Source: Hyphochytrium catenoides
Lineage: Eukaryota; Sar; Hyphochytriomycetes; Hyphochytriales; Hyphochytriaceae
Direction: 5' to 3'
NCBI GenBank assembly: GCA_900088475.1
Contig: FLMG01002842.1
Coordinates: 3,896-18,895 of the forward strand
DNA: 15,000 bases
How positions within the stretch are numbered: position 1 is the stretch's first letter; each line of letters opens with the position of its first letter. Shown piece after piece: positions 9,023 to 15,000 of this stretch. The notes beneath the pieces are model-generated. The model ran no database searches. It worked only from the letters and a program-made list of their open reading frames with translations, and was not told the DNA's origin. Position numbers and translations under genes: made by a program.

Positions 9023-12000
9023 GCTCTGGAAGGAGGAAGAGAACCCAACACCCTCGGCAAAGTGGAAGAGCTGGGAGCGGCTCAAGGTGTAAAGCTTTCC
9101 GGCATCTAACTTAGGGTTGGAGAGGATGATTGGCACGAGCTTCTTGCCCTTATCCTCTGCAAAAGCGAGTTGGTCGTTGACTAGGACAGTGCGGGATGAT
9201 TCTCTTGAGAGGATGACGATGAACAGTGTGCAGCTGAGGATATTGTCCTAAACAGGATCAGAACGAGAAAGAGAGAACCAGACATTAGGGCCAACCCTCC
9301 AATCGTATTAGGTAGCATGAGGTCATTGGCTAGGTACGGGCGGCTCGGACGAGGAGACATGTAAGGGATGAAAGTAAGTGTTGAGGAGAGATCATTGTAG
9401 TCAATGGAAGAACGAGAGAGAGAATAAGACACAGACGTCGCTAGGTGGGAAAGAGTGTGCGAACCTTAGCAGCAACGATCCTCTCTTTCATGTCCGCTGT
9501 GGCGCTTCCCGAGTCAATGGTGCACAAGCAACCCTGCCGTCTGAACTCTTTCTGGAGCTGTCGAGCGAACTCTGGATGACAGTCTCCATGAGAGATGAAG
9601 ATTGAAAGAGAACTGGGGACCGGAGACCCTGGACAGAAGACAGAGGATAGAATGAGAGTTGAGCTGGCAATGATTGAACTCTAACACTCCTCATTCTTAA
9701 AGCGCGTCTTCACGCTCTTCTCTGTCCCACTTCAGTGCTCTCATCCCTCCCTTGTCCTGTTCCCTTGCCCTCCCTTTCCTTCCTTGCTCACCTCCAGAAA
9801 GTAACGTCATGTCCCCAGTGCCACAGGAAGAGATGCTACTTCGTCGTCGTACTCGGGGTTCTTCTATCTCGGATGATGCGTCGTCCTCCCAAAACTCCAG
9901 CCTGTGCTTCTCTATCTCATCTCTGAGACCATCCAGAAGAAGACAGAGACGATGGGCATACTCTTCCTCATCAATTGCCATTGCGCTGACTTTGTCCCCT
10001 CCTTCTTTCTCTCGATCTTTTGATGGAGGAGGAGATAAGAAGCAGGAGTCAAAGTGCACGATCTGTCGAGTGTAAAGATAGACTTGCAGCTCGTCATCTA
10101 TGGTCATCTTCTCTATAAGAGATGCAACGACCGGGACCCCTTCCTGTTTAGCGAAGGCCAGTTCTTTCATGCACCACTCGCTCTTTGCGTAGTCCTTACT
10201 GAGGATACAGAGGACCACGGACGCGTTCTGGATGCCCCTGGCAATCTCCTCTCTCCAAACAGCTCCAGCTCCTGCGAGATAATGGAGATGAAGTACCCGG
10301 AAGTTAGACGTGAGGGACGGAAGGCCTCCCATCTGTGTGTTTCTGTCTGTCTGTCTGTCTGTCTCTCTTTCTGAATAAGCCAACCTTCTCAACCGTCTGG
10401 CTTAGTATCTCTCACCTATGCCAGAAGGGTCCATACTATCCATCCAGGTTGTTATGTTGTTATCTTCTAGGCTCTTGCGAACCTAGCACAGCTCCGTTAG
10501 CAATATACCCAGATAGATAATGGCAGAATAAGCTTTTCCTTTGCCCTAAAAGCTGAGCGGGCCTTGCTACTCATGAGAGCAGCGAAAAGAAGACGATCTG
10601 CAGACACGGAAAGCTGTATACCAGCAACCACGGAATGCAAGAGATGGAGAGAGGAAGCAAAAAGATAGCGTCGTACCTTTAACGCAAACTCTCTTTGTGA
10701 ATGAGCGTAGCTAATCATAACGTCCCTCGCTCCTGCCTCCTTCTTCACGGCGAACTGGAGCTCAGTGCTCGTCGTGCAGTCGATGGGGCGCTTGCCTTCT
10801 TTGTTTGTTCGCATCAGATCTCCGCCTGCGAGAGGAGAGCAGGATATGACAACCGGAAGAAAGCCATTGAGGGGCCAGGACGACAGCCCCAAAGAGAAAG
10901 TTCACAGTCATATATGGGCATGGCCCATAACAAAGCCGAAAAGCTTAAGGAAGAAACAAGGAGAAAGGTTGAGACCGAGGAAGGGATATGTACTAGCAGA
11001 ACACTGAGCCGCTACGAGGAATGACGTGAAGTACCAACTTGGCAAGCTCTTCCTCTTGTCAAGAAAGAGACAGCGCAATGCTATTCCTACCATATTTGAT
11101 GAACGAGAGAGCGGTGGATCTGTTCTCCAATTTGAGTGCGATGTGCAACGCTGTATCTCCACTCTCCTCTATTGTGGCGTGAATGTCAGCCCCGCTTGCC
11201 AGCAACTGAGACACAACGGCCGGAAAGATGTCATCAACCTGCAGAGAGAGCCCGAAAACGCAAAAGCACAACAATGGGAAAGGGAAGAATATTAACAAAT
11301 TAGCCGGGAACAGAGACGGAGGAGAGAGAGAGCGGAAAGAGAGAGAGAAAGGGCGACAGAAGACGGGGAGAAAACAGAGAACGAGAAAGAGAGGAGAAGG
11401 GTGTGATGAGGAACCTCAAAAGGGCTTGAGATAGAGAGAGAAGATGATGGAGACAGACAATGGGGGAGGGGAGGAAGACTAACTGCTAGACAGAGAGAGA
11501 GGACGGACCTCTGCGGCAAGAAGAAGAGGTGTGCGGCCTTGATTGTCTCTGATGTTGGGATTGGCGCCAGCACTGAGGAGAAGATCCATAGCTGAGGCGT
11601 GACTATGACGGGATGCCCTGTAGACGAAGCGAGACCGACAAGCAAGCAAGCGAGAGAGAGAGTTGGAGGCATAGAGAAAAAAGAGGGAAAAGCGAATGAG
11701 TGAGTGAGAGGGCTGTTTAAGAAGTATAAGAATCTATGAAAGAAAAAGCAGAAAGCAGAGACCCCGACAGAGAGAGATGCTAGAAAACTAAGGAGATCCG
11801 AAGAGCAACGCGGGACATCTAGAGAGGCACACATAGAGAGTAAGAGAAACACAAGGAAGATAGCCAGCACTCAAGAACGTAGGCAGACATGGACATGTGT
11901 AGGCAGTGCATGTCTACCAGTGAAGTGGTGTCTTTCCAAAGACATCCCTCGCGTTGACATCCGCCCCTGCTTTGATAAGAGTCTCTATAGCATCCAGAGC

Positions 12001-14730
12001 ACCCACTATGGCAGCCCAATGAAGAGGAGTACGAAGAGAAGCAGCAGGGAACTGGTCTCCCAGAGTGTCGGGGGAGAGACCGAAAGAGAGAATTCTCTCT
12101 ATTCTTTTCTTATCATTCTCTGCTGCAGCTGTGTGCAAGGGTGAGAGAGCTACATCTCCTCCCCACTCTTCCAGCATGCGGTAGAGGGCCTTCTGCTCTC
12201 GAAGATATGCTCTCTGGAGCACTGTGAGGCGCATGTACGAGCCAGCGCGAGGGATGTAAAGAAGGTTCGCACCGTGACACAGGAGGACCTATAGAAGAGC
12301 CAGAGAAGCAGAGATATTTGAGCCGAGTAGAGAAAAAGGAGGAGAGGCCAGGAGGTGCAAACAAGACGAAATTCAGCAGAGAGAGAGGGAGAAGCAAAGG
12401 AGAGGACCGTAAGAATGAGTTTATCTCCGCCTCCATCATGACGAGTCAGCAGACTAAGAAGTAGCTGAAATGGGGATGGAAAGGAGTAGAGAAGGAAGAA
12501 ACACTGAAGAAAGAGCGAAAAGTAGTCTCTAACTCTGTTGAAGGGGAGAGATGGACAGTCTTGGACAAGCAAACGCTGTTGGGAGGGAGAAAGGCAGAGT
12601 GGCTCTTACCTTGAGGACCTGTACGTTGTCTACCCAGTAGAGGGGAGGGACACAGCTCTCAGCTGTTATTCCCTTGGAGAGAATGTTAACATCTGCCTGG
12701 TGGTCGATTAGCCACTTTACGGCAGCGACTTGACCGTTGGCCGCCGCTACATGCAAAGCGCTGAGGTAGAGCAGAGAAAGTGAGCACAACCACTCGCTAA
12801 TGGACCAAGAGAGAGAAAGAGGACCATGAGCGTTGAAGAACTTTTAAGGCAATAGGACGGGGCCATGGAACGAGAGACCAAGATATCATTATCTCTGTTC
12901 TTAGGATTTACCTTGCCAGGACATCGCTCTGACAGATTTCTGCTGATCCATGGTATCTGATGGCTTTGGAGCGAGTCCAGCCAAAGAAGAAGAGATAATG
13001 GATGCACCAGATATAGAAGTTCCGCAGACTTAAGCCGCTGGCAATAGAGGGAGCGAGCGAGATAGGAAGAAACGGGGAACAGAAGGTGAGAAGGGTGAGG
13101 AAGAGAGAAAGCTTAGCACGCAATGCCGTCATACTGTCATTCTGCTGTGCTTCTCTATCTGATCTTACCTTCCCACGACCTCCTTGACGCTTTCTTTGTA
13201 ATCACCTCTCTCTCTCTCCCTCTGTTTCGCTCTTCCCACCTCTGCTCTCCCTTACTCCCTCCTTTTTTCTTCTCTTTTTCAAGCTTTGGGGTTCTTGTCT
13301 TCTTCTTCCTGGCCCCATCTTCTCATTGAACCATTGTTATCAACCGTCAAGCAAGATCCTCTCCTCTCCCCTCACCTGTGCTCCGCCCTGTCTAGCATGT
13401 TGACCTCAAAACCATGCTGCAGAAGGGTCGCCATCACCTCCACGTGTCCATAGGCCGCGGCAGCGTGCAGAGGGTTCAAGTTACTGATCCCAAGGTAACC
13501 CCAAAGAGAAGGAGGAGAGCGGTACATCCGTACAATAAAGTCTGCTCCAAACTCCTTTCTACATAGTTTGAAAGAGACGGAGAAGTCAGAGAGTAAGAGA
13601 GGCAAAAAAGCCCAAAGGGAGAGAGGAAGAGAGGAAAGAGACAGAGGGCAGAAGGGAAGGCGAGCAAAGTTTTAAGGAGACAGAGAGACGGAAGTGTCTG
13701 CACAAGAGAGGGGCCAGGTGTAAACGTTGGGAACGCGAGACATATAGCAGATGAAAGGAAACTGACTGATAATCCAGGATCACTGCCAGCAACAGGCGCG
13801 AGTGAGAGTAGTGAGAGAGAATGAACCCGGAGGAGCAGAATGAGAGAGATTGAAACAAGGAGAAACGAGAGGGAGCTAGAGAAGAGAGGGTGACACAAGG
13901 GATAGGGAGAAATGGAGGAGAAAAGCCCGAGGTTGAGAAAGGCAAAGAGAAAGGGCAAAGAGAAAGGGAGAGAGAGGGAGGGAAAGAGAAAAACGAGAAT
14001 TGCTGAGTACGACCTTCCGCGTTCTACCAGCTTTGTAACCTCCTCTCCCTGCCCCAAGCTGGCAGCATCCACCAATTTTCTCCTAAACTCTTTCTTAGCC
14101 TGATAGCGCTGTAAAAAGCAGCTCCAGCGAGAAAGACAGACTGGAAACTTGGAGCTGAGCAAATAAAATTAAGAAAAGAGAAGGAAAGAGATGGACATTA
14201 GAGAAGGCTTCCTAGTCATCGTGAAGAGAGAGAGAGACAAGTGAGAAAGACAGAAAAGACAATAGCAAAGGGGAAGGGGCCATGAAGGCATCCCACACCG
14301 TTAACACTCAGTTCTAGGAAGTAGAAGAGAAGGAGGCGCAGACTCGTATCGCCAGAGAGTTGGAAGGGGATCTCGCCACGGTGGAAGAGAAGTCAACAGT
14401 CTAAGAAACACTACACTCGGCAGAGAAGGAAGTGAGAAGCTAGATTAGAGTTCTTTTATTCTCTCTGGCTCACCGGACGCCACTCTCGGCGACTTTGAAG
14501 CCAAACGTGCAATAGTGAAGCTCCAGATGGTGTCTATAAAGGTTGAAGAGGTTGATCTGCTTCCATGCCAAGCAATAGATTATAACGTTGATGAGCTGCA
14601 CGCTGAGCTCCAGGTAGGCGCCAGTGTTGAAGCAAGTTGCAAGGCCATAGTTCATAAACGGCCCAGCCACGGCAGTGACCGTCCAGAAGACGATGAAGAT
14701 GATCTCTCCAATGACAAATATCTCGCAGGT
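8582..14730 (-). CDS. Membrane-anchored ankyrin-repeat protein with tandem TIR domains (5' end outside window)
   Basis: Twelve exons join in phase: 14730-14474, 14154-14014, 13558-13376, 12760-12610, 12288-11918, 11617-11509, 11238-11091, 10825-10677, 10482-10416, 10271-9792, 9628-9465 and 9247-8582, ending at TAG (8582-8584). They give 961 residues. Order: two membrane stretches (about 5-26 and 39-59), a juxtamembrane basic segment, eight or nine ankyrin repeats (about 110-466), TIR1 (about 487-603), a charged linker with RRRSSIS, TIR2 (about 695-815) and a Ser-rich then acidic C-tail. Junctions restore motifs, such as [22 protein letters not shown] and [16 protein letters not shown]. The ankyrin-to-TIR part is near certain. 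The link to the membrane exon rests on matching phase 2 and the lack of an ATG in the first ankyrin exon. Ankyrin repeats bind partners; TIR domains signal or cleave NAD+, so this is probably a membrane-proximal sensor or immune-type protein (inference). Confidence 0.85.
9023..9602 (-). other. TIR domain 2 (divergent, Gln at the catalytic position)
   Basis: Residues about 695-815, over two exons. It begins [20 protein letters not shown], continues [20 protein letters not shown], then [20 protein letters not shown] and KKLVPIILS. The block [20 protein letters not shown] aligns without gaps to [20 protein letters not shown] of TIR1. That places Q766 (codon 9170-9172) opposite E562 and shows loss of the WC pair. 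TIR2 is probably inactive as an NADase and may act as an assembly or regulatory partner (inference). Confidence 0.85.
10039..10727 (-). other. TIR domain 1 (catalytic glutamate present)
   Basis: Residues about 487-603, over three exons. It begins [10 protein letters not shown] (first strand), continues [17 protein letters not shown] and the BB-loop-like [19 protein letters not shown], then [20 protein letters not shown] and [10 protein letters not shown]. The SEWCMKEL motif matches the S.WC..EL motif of plant and animal TIR domains. Its Glu (E562, codon 10162-10164) aligns with the catalytic Glu of NAD-cleaving TIR domains such as plant TIR-NLRs and SARM1. NADase activity is therefore possible but not shown. 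Confidence 0.92.
10342..10366. repeat. (TGTC)n tetranucleotide repeat in an intron
   Basis: About five or six copies of a TGTC/CTGT unit lie inside the 144-base intron (10272-10415) that splits TIR1. It is a simple-sequence repeat with no coding role. Confidence 0.85.
12761..13375 (-). other. Longest intron of the TIR gene
   Basis: This 615-base intron lies between ankyrin exons: donor GTGAGG at 13375, acceptor CTACCTCAG before 12760. The splice restores a canonical repeat ([12 protein letters not shown]). Short open stretches inside it, such as one around 12908-13132, show no ankyrin or other motif. I see nothing else in it. Confidence 0.8.
13559..14013 (-). other. Pyrimidine-rich intron of the TIR gene
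   Basis: This 455-base intron has donor GTCGTA and acceptor AACTATGTAG. The sense strand is almost entirely C and T in blocks. Frames stay open through much of it only because of this bias. Splicing joins VERGR to KEFGAD, so it is not coding. Confidence 0.8.
14455..14460 (-). terminator. AATAAA just after the in-frame TGA of the membrane exon
   Basis: The minus strand reads AATAAA about 10 bases after the TGA that overlaps the proposed splice donor. It could be an intronic polyadenylation signal producing a membrane-only isoform, or the true end of a separate gene. Equally, it could be chance in A/T-containing intron sequence. Confidence 0.3.
14474..14730 (-). other. Exon encoding two membrane-spanning segments
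   Basis: The frame opens after a TTGTAG acceptor with [20 protein letters not shown]. This is a hydrophobic stretch (residues about 5-26) followed by [11 protein letters not shown], a second hydrophobic stretch (about 39-59, [14 protein letters not shown]) and the basic segment [13 protein letters not shown] do not recognise the family; it looks like the C-terminal part of a polytopic membrane domain whose earlier helices lie beyond 15000. The frame reaches TGA at 14470-14472, but a GTGAGC donor lies at 14473-14468, in phase with the ankyrin exon at 14154. Earlier exons could not be fixed. Confidence 0.65.
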
Positions 14731-15000
14731 CTACAAGGAGCGAAAGGGGAAACATCAGTTGAGGCGACACAGATGCCAAGGCAGCGAGAGACAAAGTGGA
14801 CTATCAGAGAGACTTTGTAGAAAGAGTCAAAGAAGAGGATGTGAAAGGATGAGCAAAGAATAACGAAAAGAGTAGAACGCAGAGAGAAGAAAAATAAATA
14901 AGACGAGAAAGAGACACAAGGCAAGAGGAAGGAGGATTTGCCGTTTATCAACCACATGGCGTACTGGAGTTTTCAACGAAGTGAGAGGGAGGAGGTGGCA
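14731..15000 (-). other. Mostly intron, with an unresolved upstream exon near the window edge
   Basis: From 14731 to about 14910 the minus strand is pyrimidine-rich and ends in a good acceptor, so it is probably intron. Between about 14910 and 15000 coding sequence is plausible: one frame reads YAMWLINGK and another CHLLPLTSLKTP before a GTACGC donor. I could not choose between these frames, so the exon boundary is left open. Confidence 0.35.

Larger units (their letters stand above)
10788..14084 (-). repeat. Ankyrin-repeat array, 8-9 repeats over seven exons
   Basis: Repeats start at about residues 110, 158, 194, 225 (degenerate), 291, 329, 362, 396 and 433. Clear cores are [96 protein letters not shown] and [19 protein letters not shown]. 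Several end in GADVN- or GANPN-type turns. Introns cut inside repeats (for example EH|S|ALHV and LHW|AS), not between them. A helical insert of about 30 residues (around 259-290, [19 protein letters not shown]) interrupts the array. The array is expected to bind a protein partner. Confidence 0.92.

Noticed and set aside
13476-14162. Single minus-strand frame of 228 codons including the first ankyrin repeat
   Set aside because: The first codon is TTG, with a TAA two codons further upstream. The middle reads through a pyrimidine-rich intron (13559-14013), so the true model is two spliced exons.
14163-14469. Possible separate first exon of the ankyrin-TIR gene
   Set aside because: ATG codons occur on the minus strand here, but none is followed by a convincing donor in the right phase. 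The phase-2 link to the membrane exon is better supported, though this is not excluded.

Overview
This window looks like nuclear DNA from a microbial eukaryote. The genes are split by many GT-AG introns, and the sense strand of those introns is very rich in pyrimidines. Everything that can be supported lies on the minus strand: two large multi-exon genes in the same orientation, separated by about 1.4 kb. An unusual myosin tail, a TIR/ankyrin protein, short canonical introns and roughly balanced base composition suggest a protist or alga, perhaps in the stramenopile/alveolate group. That placement is inference only; the sequence does not name the species.

Left half (1-7165, minus): a myosin heavy-chain-like gene that starts at 7165 and runs off the left edge. 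Twelve exons join in a consistent reading phase to give 1735 residues. In order these are a complete class-divergent motor domain (P-loop, switch I and switch II all present), three IQ motifs, about five helical repeats resembling the UVR motif of UvrB/UvrC, a Pro/Ser/Thr-rich linker, four CBS domains arranged as in CBS-PB1 proteins, and the start of a second CBS module at the window edge. The motor is cut into eleven small exons, while everything from the converter end onward is one uninterrupted exon of more than 3 kb.

Middle (7166-8581): no gene that can be supported. It holds the 5' flank of the myosin gene, the 3' flank of the next gene and a GA-rich microsatellite.

Right half (8582 to beyond 15000, minus): a gene for an ankyrin-repeat protein with two TIR domains. 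Eleven exons join in phase from about 14154 to the stop at 8582-8584. The first ankyrin exon has no ATG and must be spliced to something upstream. It joins in exact phase to an exon (14474-14730) that encodes two membrane-spanning stretches. The preferred model is therefore a membrane-anchored ANK-TIR-TIR protein. TIR1 keeps the glutamate that is catalytic in NAD-cleaving TIR domains; TIR2 has glutamine at the aligned position. The two TIR domains align without gaps around this site, so they look like a duplicated pair in which one copy may have become regulatory.

Nothing in the sequence shows that the two genes act together; they are neighbours in the same orientation. The most unusual observations are the myosin-UVR-CBS fusion and the membrane-ANK-TIR-TIR architecture with its E/Q split. 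A third is a possible splice-versus-polyadenylation switch at the end of the membrane exon.
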